A stretch of 64,000 nucleotides of DNA from Kitagawia praeruptora (Eukaryota > Streptophyta > Magnoliopsida > Apiales > Apiaceae), in contig CM075346.1 of assembly GCA_037693485.1 (NCBI GenBank), positions 47,352,001 through 47,416,000 on the forward strand, read 5' to 3'. The first letter of the stretch is position 1. Each line of letters begins with the position of its first letter. The notes under the pieces are model-generated. The model searched no databases. It was not told where the DNA came from and worked only from the letters and a program-made list of their open reading frames with translations. Below, one piece after another: positions 35,391 to 46,972 of this stretch. Position numbers and translations under genes: made by a program.

Positions 35391-35626
35391 ATTCTGACAG
35401 TGCTTCTCTAGCCATCAGAATTTCCTTATCATTTTGACAGTGCTTCTCCAGCCATCAGAATTGTTTTCTTTCTGACAGTGTCTTATTCAGCCATCAGAAT
35501 TGATTTTTCGATCTTCATTATGACAGTGCTTCTCCAGCCATCAGAATTGTTTTACCGTTCTGACAGTGCTTCTTCAGCCATCAGATTAGCTTATTATTCT
35601 GACAATGCTTCTCTAGCTATCAGAAT
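35391..35626 (+). repeat. Six tandem hairpin-forming units after gag
   Basis: Six copies of about 31 bp (near 35391, 35432, 35470, 35519, 35558 and 35596), separated by variable 8-18 nt. Each runs from TTCTGACAGTGCTTCT to CAGCCATCAGAA, so the ends TTCTGA and TCAGAA pair. A partial seventh copy (GTGACAGTGCTAC) precedes at about 35376. Confidence 0.88.
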
Positions 35627-35945
35627 TACATCAGTTTGGGGAGGTGCAAAGACCAACAAAAAGGCACGATTCATCTACATCGTGTCTCCGGTCATGTCTC
35701 CTCTACGAAACTTAGTTCATCAGTTCTTCCGCTGGTGCATCCATTAATTCCGGTCACAGCCGTCAATAAAGTTTAAAGATTTTTATATTTTTAGAACTGA
35801 TTTGTTCGGCTGCCCATTCCGGTCTTCCGCTGCATCACACGCTGTTTTTACAATACAAGTAACACAAGATTTAGTTATTATGTATACATCACAAGCAGTA
35901 GCATAGACTGTTTACAAACTCAAGTTGGTTTTCAACCATCTTCAG
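35627..35945 (+). other. TR-GAG 3' non-coding region
   Basis: No coding sequence seen; short remnant DNA up to the polypurine tract. Confidence 0.6.
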
Positions 35946-35957
35946 TTTGAGGGGGGG
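35946..35957 (+). other. TR-GAG polypurine tract
   Basis: A G-rich run (TTTGA then seven G) directly before the 3' LTR. Confidence 0.92.
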
Positions 35958-36173
35958 TGTTAAAGTCAAATGTCAAACTTAGTTGTTACAACAACCAAGT
36001 TAGGTGCTGGTTGTTGCAACAACCATGTACGCGGTTTGTAGTACTAAGTTTTACTATATATATTTTCATGTAGTATGTAATATAAACCAAGTTGAATACA
36101 CAACAATACAAGAGTTGCAATTTTCCTCTTACATTGTTTTTCTTCTTCACCACATACTCACATAATTTCTACA
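35958..36173 (+). repeat. TR-GAG 3' LTR
   Basis: 216 bp, identical to the 5' LTR by eye. Confidence 0.96.
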
Positions 36174-36178
36174 CACAT

Positions 36179-37308
36179 AAACAGCGGGACACACACACCA
36201 CACAGTTACAACACACACACGCACACGAACACGAACACGAGTACAATACACACACACACACAGCTCCCAGCATCAACCAACTAAACCAACACCTGGAAAA
36301 CCCCCAATTTGACCAACAATCTCGAATATATATAAGAACACAGCAACATACACACGTAGCACATACCCACTCAGACAACACCATCGCAGACACACAAAGC
36401 TTGGAATCGAACTCACACAAGGACAAAAGGAATGATTTGCAGGGGTGCTTCAACGGAATTACAACAATCCACACACACAACCTCGGCAGCGCCTGTACAC
36501 ACAATACACACGGGGTTTTACACATACACACACGTAGTTTTTAGTGGGGAAGAAAGGAGGAGGGAGAGATTAAGAGTGTGAGATTGAAGGGAGAGAGATT
36601 TAAAGTGAAAGAGGGAGAGATTAGAGAAAGGCGTGAGAGAGATATGGAGAGTTCGAGAGAACTCGAGAAGAAAGAAAAGAAACAGAGCCCATTCAAATGA
36701 TTTGGGAAAGCTGGGTTTGAAGTTAAAAACATCAGAGTAATAATCACAATTTGCTGAAATGCTAAAAACTATGTTCTTGAAAATAATAACAATCATTAAT
36801 AATTGGAAATTAAATAGAAATATAAAAAGAAATTAAACTCTATATTTTCCAAATTAAGAATATGAATTCCCGAACACACACATATTTTTAAAATATTTTT
36901 AGGATAAAAAATGAATTAAATATGATTTTTACAAGTTTTAATCCTTTAAATGCAATAAAACTCTTAAAATCATTTTAAAATACTTAAACACCCAAAATAT
37001 TTCTCCCGATAAAATTAAAAACTAAATAATATCATAAAGGAAATAACACAAAAGATTTCATGATTTTTCTCAACTCCTATGATTTTATAAAAATCTCAGA
37101 AGGTCAATAATGCATAATTTAAATAAATTTTTAACCATAAAAATTCAAATAAAAAATACACCGACTCACATTTCAAATATACATCATCATATTAGCATGT
37201 AAACATGACATATATTTTTAACTTAACTTAAAAAAATTCCACACCATATAATCCACATTTAATATTAAATAATAATATCTATAATTACGAAATTTCTAAG
37301 GCGTTATA
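36179..37308 (-). repeat. LARD 5' LTR, outer part
   Basis: Continues the LTR after the TR-GAG element and ends GGCGTTATA, then the TAAAC duplication at 37309-37313. Confidence 0.93.
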
Positions 37309-37313
37309 TAAAC

Positions 37314-37345
37314 TCTACAATGTGTATCATGATTCTAAGGACACT
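37314..37345 (-). repeat. Element A 5' LTR, piece 2 of 4
   Basis: 32 bp matching the left LTR (ACAATGTGTATCATGATTC...) between the LARD and element B2. Its last five bases ACACT (37341-37345) are the duplication of B2, repeated at 55420-55424. Confidence 0.93.
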
Positions 37346-38075
37346 TGTTAACTCGAATAATTTGTAGAAGGGGGGGTTGAATACAAGTTATATAATCGTG
37401 TCTGATTTTTGCTTGAATATAGATGCACAAGATTAATCGAATGAAACGAAACTGTTTGTATTAAAAAGATAAAATACAAACTCTACCAAAGGTGTACAAT
37501 ACCTTTAGTAGCTGCTGACAATACAAATCTCTCTCTGTTTGTTTCGAACTCTCGAATACAAACCTTGTACAGAGCTACGCACACGAACTCACAACACACG
37601 CTCTTTACAATGATATTGAGAGAGTATTTATAAAGCTACCTATCAACTAATAACAGAAAGATATAATCTATACATGACAATGTTCTGCCTTCTAGTCGAT
37701 AGTTTCCTTCAATAGAAAACTCTTTCCTTCATAATATCTTCTTACTTGTTCTTCAAACAACGATCCTGTTTTTTTTAGCACTTGCCAGTTTTTGTAGCAT
37801 CCACAATGACATCATCAGTAGCATGACGGATATCAGGATCTGTACACTGCATCAGTATCTGATCATCCATCAGTATTGGACGTTCATCAGGATTTGATCT
37901 CTGTTCCTGACATGTAGTCTCCGATACACTGTTCATTCCTGACTAAACTGTACAGATAACTGTCTTACACATAAATCCTATATATAGTGCTAAATCCTTT
38001 ATAAGATCAGGATTACAAGAAGTATAATGTGTAAATTCTATTCTTAACATCATAACTTATAAATTATTCCTAACA
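37346..38075 (-). repeat. B2 3' LTR
   Basis: TGTTAACTCG to TTCCTAACA on plus. It includes a cluster of ATCAGGAT/ATCAGTAT words between 37813 and 37910. Confidence 0.94.
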
Positions 38076-38092
38076 ATCTCCCCCTATTTATG
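38076..38092 (-). other. B2 polypurine tract
   Basis: The minus strand reads AAATAGGGGGAGAT directly before the LTR. Confidence 0.88.
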
Positions 38093-38298
38093 CTTTAAAA
38101 TGTGAAGCATAAATCTAAGTTGTGGATGTCAAAACATATAACAATACAACCAGAATAGAATTTATGAATGTAGAATTATGAAGTTAAGTACCTCCTTCCC
38201 AGATGTAGACGTTTATCTAGTACTTAGAAGAAAGAATTTTAACTATTAATGTTGCTCTTCCTTTACCACTTCCTAGCTGAGATTCACCACTGTCACTC

Positions 38299-41200
38299 CT
38301 AGTTCTTCTTTTTACTTCCCTTTGTCTGCTCTTTATCTCCCCCAGTCTGGTGTTGTTGTTGTTGTCTTTGAATTGTCTTTATCTCCCCCTTTTTGACATC
38401 AGCAACATTAATTCCAAGAGATTCAGAAACAGAACAAATGATATTCATCAGAACTGCTTGATTTTCCATAATTGTGACTTGGTTATCTTCAAGTGATTGA
38501 AGTCTTGTTTGCATAGCAATTTGAGAATTCTGAATATCTTTCAAAACATCAGAATGAACTTCAATGTTGGAAGTGCTTCTAGTATCTTCAAAATCAGAAT
38601 CAGAAAGAACTGTATCTTCAAGTCTTATAGAAGAAGTTGCTTGGGTTGTATGATATTCAAGTAATAAAACCTGATTAGAAGTATCAACATCTTCATCTTT
38701 CTGATCTGGAGCTGAAACATGATCATCATCTCCTTCACCAGTATTCTGTGTACTAACATCTTCAAATCCTAACTCCTCCTTAGAGTGATCAGAGACTGTA
38801 GATGTCTCAATTCTAGCTGATATTGGAAGTACATACAAAGGAACACTAGGATCATTAGGAACTTCATCTGGTACATATGTATCAAGAGATTGCTTTATCC
38901 TGGCACCTCTTCTGTTAATGATTCCTGCAAGCCTCTCCTTTTGCTTCTGAGCTTTAAATTCTGGCTTTGCATTGTGATGTACTAGGTCATTCTTCTGATA
39001 CATTTTGATGAATGAATAAGTACGAGCATCCATACCCAAATTTTCAGACCAAGATTCAGGAAAAACCTGATCCCAGAAATCAAATGATGGTGATTTCCTA
39101 ATTTTCTCTCCCTCACTATGGAGTTGATCATCCATACCCTCATTCTCACTTTGACTTACTAAAGTCAACACTCTTTCTACCTCACCTTTTGCCTGGTCAG
39201 GAGCCAGCCTCTAAGTTTGTGGATCTAAGTCCATCTTTTCAAGTGTATCACTCAAATTTGGATAAGTGCTCTCATGACCTACAGAAAAATAGGGGCTAGA
39301 AGGAGTTTTTATACCTGAACTCACATGGAGAGAGGGTTCCTCATATGGCAAGGGGCTTGAGGTTTTCTCCAAGGAGTGAGATGCTATAGTCTCTGAACCC
39401 ATACTATCATCTACTTTCTTTCCAGAGACTACAGGCTCCAATATACCACTTTCAGGTTCTACAGCAAACTCTAATGTCTTCAGTAATACTTCATTAGACA
39501 CCACAGTTTGTGTGTTACCATCTTCAAGTGTTGGTTGCTGAGACACACCCTCAAGGTGGATAGACTATGACTGAACAAAATTTGTTTGATCTTCAGAAAA
39601 ATCAACCAAAGTCATTCCTCCCATATCATAGGGTATCTCACTTGCATTCTCAGTCATCACAGAAGTCCTTTCAGCATCAGCTATCACAGTTCCTGAGTCA
39701 TCATTCCTCTGACTAGATGGTTCTTGTGTTATAGTGACTGTGATTTGATCTGTCCTACTATTCACCACTGGTGCAATAATACCTTCTGTTGACTGCTTCC
39801 CTCTATCTACTTCCTCCTCTTGTTCACCTTGAGCTGCAGCATCTTCAACAATAAGATCTTTATTAAAGAGATAAGCATGAAGTGCTTGAAGTGCTGTATG
39901 CTTTGGAAGTCCAAATTTCTTGACTAACTGTATTCTGATAGTTTGATAAAAATTCATCTTCAATAAGTCAAGTCTTTGATGTAGAAGTCCATATTCTTCA
40001 GGAAATGAAAGTCTAGGAACACTTTCACTTAGAAAAGCTAGAACTGGCCTGGAAAGCTTCACTTTTAGAGAGATAAGTCCCATAGCCATTCTGTATGACA
40101 ATGTAGTTTCCCATGAAGAATCAATATCCAGATCTCTCTTGTCAGATACTGACATAGATGTAGCTTGATGTGTAGAAACCTGCATAATGTTAGTTAGACT
40201 AGACTCTGTGTGTGTAGGTGACAATTGAATCTTTCTCCTTATTCTCCTGATATAGTGAGCAAAAGATTTATCCTGAGAAGACTCAAGAGGTGTAGACACA
40301 GAAGTGATCTTGGGATGAGATCTTTGTTCAATAGACACAGTCTTTTGAGAGACAGTATCCAGTAACTGTTTTCCCTTTTTAAGAACTACAGCCTTTTGGG
40401 AGACTGCAGCCTGGCTGTGGCTAGGTTTTTCATCTCTTTGTGCTAACAGAGAAAGTTGAATTGCAGCCTTCAATTCTGCTCTCTCAGCAAGAGTTAAATC
40501 ATCATCATCTTCACTAGAATTACTACTACTTGACACAATAAATCTTCTCTTCCTTACAACTGATGTCTTTTGAGAAACACCAGAGGTTGGTTTCTTTGAA
40601 ACAATAGGCTGTGAATTAAAACTTGGTTCTTGAATTGTTTCAGAGACTATAATGTTTTGGGTTACTTGGGTAGACACATGTGGGTTCTTCTCCAAATGAG
40701 ATTCCTGAGCCATTTCACCACAAAAGAAAGAAGAATTGTAGAGAGTAGGAAGATGAGTTTTAAGAATTACCTGAAAATGATGTGGATAATGAATTGTAGG
40801 TATTTCATCTAGATTCTTTTCATTGTCCTTCTTCATAATGTCAGAGAAAATTCTCTTTTGCTGTTCATAAGAAGAAACACAATGTTCCCTACCAAATCTA
40901 GCTTCAACATCAGGAATAAAATGGTTAATAAACATTTGCATAAATCTATGATAATAAACCATTTTCCTGTTTTGATCTCTTAACCCAAGTTTAATACTCA
41001 TCTGACTTAAGATAATGTGACCAATGTTAATTACTCTGTCATAAAGCAAACTATAAGCAATATGTGATGTAACAGAAGTAATTTGCTGAAAAGAACTACA
41101 TTTACCAGTAAAACATTTAGCAATTTGATCAAAGAAGAAAGACCATTCCTTTCTAAGAAAAGACCTATTCAACTGGCTCATGTTGTCTAGAGGTCCACTA

Positions 41201-41595
41201 TAACCTAATTCAGACAACATAGTTCTCACATTATCATCAGATGGTTCACTTGCATAATTATCAGTAACAGGTAAGCGAAGTACTAAATTAACAACAGATT
41301 CAGTAATATCAAATGAATCTTGTCCTAAGTGTAGAACAATCTTACCTGATTGACTCTGAGTAGAATCAATTACCTCAGTATTCTCCCAAGCTTGTGAAAC
41401 AGCTGCTTGATTAATTTGTGGAGATGTTGTCAATGCATAACTTAATGGTCCATTCGCCAGAAAGTCCATGATTGGATGAAAATCAGTTAATACTCCTTCC
41501 TTGTTGGTGATAGCTGCTACATGATTGTTCGTCATAAAATCAAAGCCACCAAACTTGAAAGCTACTGATTTAGGTAATCTTCTTTGAGCTGCCAT
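38299..41595 (-). pseudogene. B2 ORF3, homologue of the B1 extra protein, with two stops
   Basis: One continuous frame of 1098 codons from the ATG at 41595, interrupted by TAG at 39567-39565 and 39213-39211. The N-terminal domain matches B1 ORF3 (FLRKEWSFFFD, AYSLLYDR, FMQMFINHF), followed by a Ser/Asp tract (SSSNSSEDDDD), and near the C-terminus a coiled-coil-like segment ending VADVKKGE, as in B1. No membrane segment is seen. Conservation of order and motifs between two families whose flanking DNA has diverged indicates past selection on the protein. The function is unknown. Confidence 0.87.
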
Positions 41596-42196
41596 TTTTT
41601 ATCTGAAAAGAACTTGAAAAATTCTTGAAATGGATTAGTGATTTTGAAAACTAGAGAGTGTTTTTGCTTTAGAGAATGTGAAATTAGAGAAAGCAATTAC
41701 AGAATTAAGATTTCAAAACAAATATATTTCACAAATCTTTCATACCACTATCCCACGTCGACACGTAGATTGACAGGTGTCAGTCCCTGAAAAATGCGGT
41801 TATCCATGATTTTTGGAAAATAAAATCCAAAATTGATTTTCATGAAATAAATCAGGGTATAAATAATCAATACTGATCAGCTTCCTTTTCCTGTTGTGAC
41901 CTCCATCAAAATAATCACAAAAGCAATGTGATTTAAAAAATAATAATAATTCTCAAATCCTGATGGTCACACTTGAAATCCTGATCAATATCATCCTGAT
42001 TCCAGAGACTTAATATGGAGTTTCCACGTGGCATTTTTCTTTTATCTGAAAAAGAAATAAACAATTAATCTGAACAAAAATCAATTGGTTAGATATATTC
42101 AACATTTCTTGAAAACAAGAAATACAGTCACACGCAATAATTAGCATCTGACTTCATTAAAACTTCCAAGTGACTGTTCAGCTTCTCACGTCTTTC

Positions 42197-42204
42197 TATA
42201 AAAG
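42197..42204 (+). promoter_or_regulatory. TATA box before antisense frame in B2
   Basis: TATAAAAG, 57 bp upstream of the ATG at 42261 on the plus strand. Confidence 0.5.
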
Positions 42205-42260
42205 AAACAGACGCCTTATGCCATTCTCCATAAACCTTTTAATTTCTTTTCTTTTCAACA

Positions 42261-42655
42261 ATGCTTCTCAAACCAAAATTCCATTCAAACCCATTCTTTA
42301 GATTTTTCACAGTCGATGAACATCATGTTCTTGATCATCTCTTTGAAAAGACGACTCTTCTCATCGAACTAATCATGGATGGATTGGTTTCCGATAATAT
42401 CCAGAGGTTTCTCCTAGAGCACCCATCTGTTGGATACAATCTTCCCTTAAGCTCCTCAAAACTTGAGGATGAAGAATTTGGCCGAGAGTCTGAGCTTGAT
42501 CTTGATGGGGATGCTATACATTTAAGTTAGTTGCTCTCATTCAAGTCGCCCAGACAAGGAATCCAAGAGTAGACGAGGCTATTCAATCCCCTGATGGATT
42601 TCTTGAGATGCTCCTTGTCCTGTACCTCAGAATTCATATCAATAGACAAGTATAG
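42261..42655 (+). pseudogene. Antisense reading frame in B2 spacer, probably frameshifted
   Basis: On the strand opposite to the element's genes. An 89-codon frame from the ATG at 42261 ends at 42530, but a frame offset by one continues directly with protein-like sequence (LVALIQVAQTRNPRVDEAIQ to IHINRQV) to a stop at 42653-42655. A single indel near 42525 would explain the break; the whole would be about 130 residues. It has a TATA box upstream and Kozak-poor context. I do not recognise the protein. It has no counterpart in the B1 spacer, so it may be a captured fragment or an element-specific antisense gene. Confidence 0.45.
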
Positions 42656-43088
42656 AATTATCAGTAGAAGTTAGACAAAAAGATGTTGTATTTCATTTCC
42701 ATATATGTAATGCTTTCAATTAATGAAAATACAATTTCTTATTATCTACTTGTCTTTTGATTATTGAATGATGTATAAATTATCAGTATGCAAATATTAA
42801 AACTTGCTGGCATAGACTTAACACATCACAGAATTAGATTACTACACAAAGTAAACGTCAGGATTTGAAACAATTTTCACAATCCTGATACTGACACAAT
42901 ACTGATGACGTCAGCATCCTGATAACAAATCTAATCCTGATGATTATTAACAAGTCTATCATACTGAAATTTATCAAGGAAAAGTGTTATAGCTAAAGCA
43001 TTTAACAATCAAATATAGATTCTAACAAGAATATCAAGTCTATAAGCTAAAAACAACATACCTTGCTACTATTGCAGATGTTAAAGAT

Positions 43089-44633
43089 CTAAAAATTTAG
43101 CATTCCTAACTCACTTACTAATCTACTGAATGCAGTCTCATCAAGTGGTTTAGTTAGAATATCTGCAAGCTGTTTGTCAGTAGGAACAAAATGAAGTTCC
43201 ACAGTACCATTCTCAATATGTTCTCTAATAAAATGATACCTGACATCAATGTGCTTAGTCCTTGAATGTTGAACTGGATTTTCTGCAATTTTAATAGCAC
43301 TAGTATTATCACAAAACATAGGAATATTACTAAGTGTCATACCATAATCCATCAACTGATTTCTTATCCAAAGGAGCTGTGCACAACAACTGCCTGCTGC
43401 TATGTACTCAGCTTCTGTAGTTGAGGTTGAGACAGATTGTTGCTTCTTGCTTGCCCAAGAAATCAATCTATTTCCCAAAAATTGACATGTACCTGTAGTG
43501 CTTTTCCTGTCTATCTTACACCCTGCATAATCAGAGTCTGAATAGCCAATTAGAAAGAAATCAGATTCTCTAGGGTACCACAAACCAAGATTTGGAGTTC
43601 CTTTGAGATATCTAAAAATTCTCTTCACAGCAATTAAATGAGATTCCTTAGGATCACTTTGGAATCTAGCACATAAACAGGTAGAAAACATTATATCTGG
43701 CCTACTTGCAGTTAGATATAACAATGAGCCTATCATGCCTCTATAACTAGTATTATCCACACTCTTCCCCTTAGGATCAGAGTCTAGTTTAGTGGCTATT
43801 GCCATGGGTGTTTTTGCAACTGCACAGTCTTGAAAGTCAAACCTTCTTAAAAGATCTTTGATATACTTTGACTGATTAATGAAAATACCAGTCTCAGTCT
43901 GTTTGATCTGCAAGCCTAAGAAATAATTTAATTCACCCATCATGCTCATCTGATACTTAGACTGCATAAGCTTGCTAAACTTAGCACATAACTTTTCATT
44001 AGTAGAACCAAAAATAATATCATCAACATAAACTTGAACTAAAAGCAATTCACCTTATATCTTTCTAAAGAATAGAGTTTTGTCAATTGTACCTCTTGTG
44101 AAGCCATTTTCAAGAAGAAATATAGACAAAGTCTCATACCATGCTCGTGGTGCCTGCTTTAGTCCATAGAGTGCCTTGTCAAGTTTGTAGACATGATTTG
44201 GAAATTTTGGATCAACAAATCCAGGTGGCTGTTCCATATACACTTCCTCATCAAGTTTGCCATTTAGAAAAGCACTCTTTACATCCATCTGGTATACCTT
44301 GAATTTTGAATGAGCTGCAAATGCAAGAAACATTCTGATTGCTTCCAATCTTGCTACAGGTGCAAAGGTCTCATCATAATCAATGCCTTCTTCCTGAGAA
44401 TAACCCTTGGCCACCAGTCTAGCTTTGTTTCTTACAATCATACCGGATTCATCTAGCTTGTTTCTGAAAACCCATCTTGCACCAACAATAGATCTATCTT
44501 TAGGTCTTGGTACCGGTTTCCAGACTTTGTTTCTCTCAAACTCATTTAACTCCTCCTGCATTGCAATTACCCAATCAGGATCCTGTAAGGCTTCTTCAAC
44601 CTTCTTAGGTTCATTCTTTGAGAGAAATCAACT
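43089..44633 (-). pseudogene. B2 pol, RT-RNase H part
   Basis: The downstream part of pol, after the C insertion. It includes VIAMQEELNEFE, QMDVKSAFLNG, then a TAA at 44057-44055, YVDD just after it, and RNase H with GYSDSDYAG to LADILTKPL. It aligns closely with B1 pol (about 80 % identical to the eye). Upstream sequence continues across the nested element at 50547. Confidence 0.92.
44629..44633. repeat. C left target-site duplication (CAACT)
   Basis: Repeated at 50547-50551. Confidence 0.88.
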
Positions 44634-46095
44634 TGTTTGCACTAATTCACGCAAGCGTACGTGGTCACAAGTAATATATGAATAAGTAGAGTTCGTTCCC
44701 ACAGAGATCTGGTCATGGTTTCAATTCAGTTTATGCACCTATGCAACAATGTATGGTTATTAATCACTGCTAAGACAAATAACAAGATTTAGGTTTTAAT
44801 TAACTAAAATTAACTAAGGAAGTAAATTAACAAAATAAGAATTAACTAACTAACAAGAATTCAAATCAAATTACTTCTGCAAGAGAAAACATGGTATCCT
44901 AACTTCATTAAATACTTCCTTTAGAGATCATGCCTTAATCAATGTATGTGATGGTTTTGATATTTGATCGGACAACACGAAACAAGTAGTACCAAACTAA
45001 ACATACATCCACAAAAGAGATAGAAGATGAATAGACACCAATTATGCTTAGACCCTATATCTCTATAGAATTTGAAAACATAACGGTTGAAGAACAAGTT
45101 ATCCATATTGATCACATAGGGTAGCATAATATCTCTATTTATGCCACAAATCATGATGTTAAAACATCAACCTATCCTATGCTAGCATGGCAAGTTCTAA
45201 ATCTCAAGATCCACTCTCACTTCACAAGAGATTAACAAATTAGATGTTAGCTACGCATCTAAATTCATAAAGCACAACCATACGAGGATATCAGATATAT
45301 ACATCACACACAGATCTGTAAAGCATCAAGATACTAAAGCTCCATAAATAAATCCGTTAGAATCCCATGACAACGATTAGTTCATAATCGAACCTCTCGT
45401 CATCATGGGATCTGATGAAACCATGATAAAAACAAAGTATGAAAAGATACAAATAAATCTAAGTAATTGATATGTAATGGTTCTACTCCTAATGATCTGA
45501 TTTACAATGATAGGTAGTGTTTATATAGGCCCTAGAATACTTTTCCAACAAGAAAAGACCTAAATATACAATTTAATTCGAAACATGATAGAATTTCAGA
45601 ATTTCCAGCGAGTTCGGGCGCTCTCAGCGCGGGCAGGGCGCTCTCAGCATGGGCAGGGCGCTCTTAGCGCGGCTAGCTCCTGTTTAGAATTATAGAAAAT
45701 TTCCCAGGCTTCGCGTGGACAGCTTATGGGCCTCAAACGGACTTGTAGAACTCCAGATATGGCCAAAACAGTGAAGACTGCGCAACCTACCCAGAAAATC
45801 CGAATTTTACACAAATTGCTCCTTTTTCCTCCGTTTCTTTTGCAATTCTTTCGCCACTTCCCGTTCTTCAATTCTTAAGCGTTATGGTCTTCATGTTAGC
45901 CTAGGGAAATATGTCATCCTTCATTCCATTGCTCAATTTCAACTCCAAGACTGACGAAAATACTAACCCTAAACGATATTTCACAAACCTGCACAACTAA
46001 ACACAAACACATCAAAACTACAACAAACTTGAGTCCAAGACAATCAATTTAAGCTGATATAGAACGCTCCAAGTGGATATAAAATCCACTTATCA
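44634..46095 (-). repeat. C 3' LTR
   Basis: TGTTTGCACTAATTC to CCACTTATCA on plus. It has a terminal inverted motif AAGTGGAT..ATCCACTT-like at about 46071-46091 and a three-fold GGGCGCTCT(C/T)AGC repeat at about 45615-45672. Confidence 0.93.
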
Positions 46096-46105
46096 CACCC
46101 CCAAA
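46096..46105 (-). other. C polypurine tract
   Basis: The minus strand reads TTTGGGGGTG directly before the LTR. Confidence 0.8.
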
Positions 46106-46914
46106 CTTAAACCGATGCTTGTCCTCAAGCATAAACAATTACAACTAACTAATTACTACCACTTCCGTAGGTGATCACGGTTGCATTTGGCATATGCAAC
46201 AAGCCCTTTAAACCCCTAGGCAGCCCTAGTGGACGAGTAAGGTCTCGTGAGGGCCTATAGCGAATGTACCCACAAAATCCACTGCAATGCAATGCATGAA
46301 TGCAACTAATATGAAAATGCAAATAATCTCGCACTAATATCCTACCATACCTTCAAATCCTCTCATGCCATATCAACTTAAGAATCAAAGTAAATACGCA
46401 ATGTCTTGGTGTCGAAAGTGCAAGTATTCACATAGTCTACTCAATGAACATGCATAAGTTCTCACAAGCCCATGTCAAGTGTAAGAATAAATTAGTAAAC
46501 ATGCTAAGCCTACAAGAGTACATCTTTGAGACAAAACTCGGGATCTCATACGCAAAAACAAGTAAACACTCACAATCCACTCACATAGGAATATTCACTC
46601 AAGAACAAGGGTAAGTGTATCACTCAATTCCAACAAAATCATAAGCATGCTTGACATTTGGTATCAATCTAACTCTTAACACAACATACATCAATGCCGA
46701 TAATTAAAAGGTCTTTATTTGGGTTGTAACGGGGCTAGGGACAAGGTATGTCAATAAGCCAAAACAGGTGAAGTGTCAAAAGCTAGTAAGTACCATAATA
46801 AATCATACACAACACCCTATTTCCCCCCCACATAATTTTTCTATTTTTCTTCCAACAAAAACAATCGACGAGTCGACTAAAGTAGGATCACAACAAACAC
46901 AAACATGCTCTCAT

Positions 46915-46972
46915 AATATATATATATATATATATTTTTTTTCTCTTTCCTTTTTTTTCTTTTTTTTCTTTC
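46915..46972. repeat. TA microsatellite and T/C-rich tract
   Basis: About 11 TA units followed by runs of T broken by C. Confidence 0.9.

Larger units (their letters stand above)
33439..36173 (+). mobile_element. TR-GAG element: gag-only non-autonomous copia element
   Basis: 2735 bp with identical 216-bp LTRs, primer site TGGTATCAGAGC, one open gag frame, no pol, and a G-rich tract before the 3' LTR. This is the structure described as terminal-repeat retrotransposons with a gag domain. Identical LTRs indicate a recent insertion. Enzymes must have been supplied in trans by a related copia element not present here. Confidence 0.92.
10716..37308 (-). mobile_element. LARD: large non-coding LTR retrotransposon derivative
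   Basis: LTRs of about 4.4 kb (4361 and 4437 bp after removing nested elements) flank only 2.4 kb of internal DNA without any gag or pol remnant, the layout of LARDs. Minus-strand orientation is shown by the primer site TGGTATCAGAGC at 30128-30117 and the G-rich tract next to the left LTR. The sense wording before the 3' LTR (GAGGACAGAATCC then AAGGGGGAAGGA) and the LTR start (T)ATAACGCC resemble Tekay/Del chromoviruses, so it is probably a deletion derivative mobilised in trans. Net length is 11.2 kb. Confidence 0.88.
41596..43088. other. B2 pol-ORF3 spacer
   Basis: About 1.5 kb. It contains the sense-strand motif TGACACCTGTC (41782-41772) seen at the same place in B1, several ATCCTGAT/ATACTGAT words, a CACGTG G-box near 42027, TGACGTCA near 42905, and an antisense reading frame (listed separately). 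Confidence 0.65.

Noticed and set aside
35391..35626. Possible CRISPR-like array
   Set aside because: The units are inside a plant retrotransposon, the spacers are short, irregular and low in complexity, and no cas gene exists; it is a tandem hairpin repeat.
45644..45871. 75-codon frame in the C LTRs (also 50095-50322)
   Set aside because: It is LTR sequence in both copies, partly from the GGGCGCTCT repeat.
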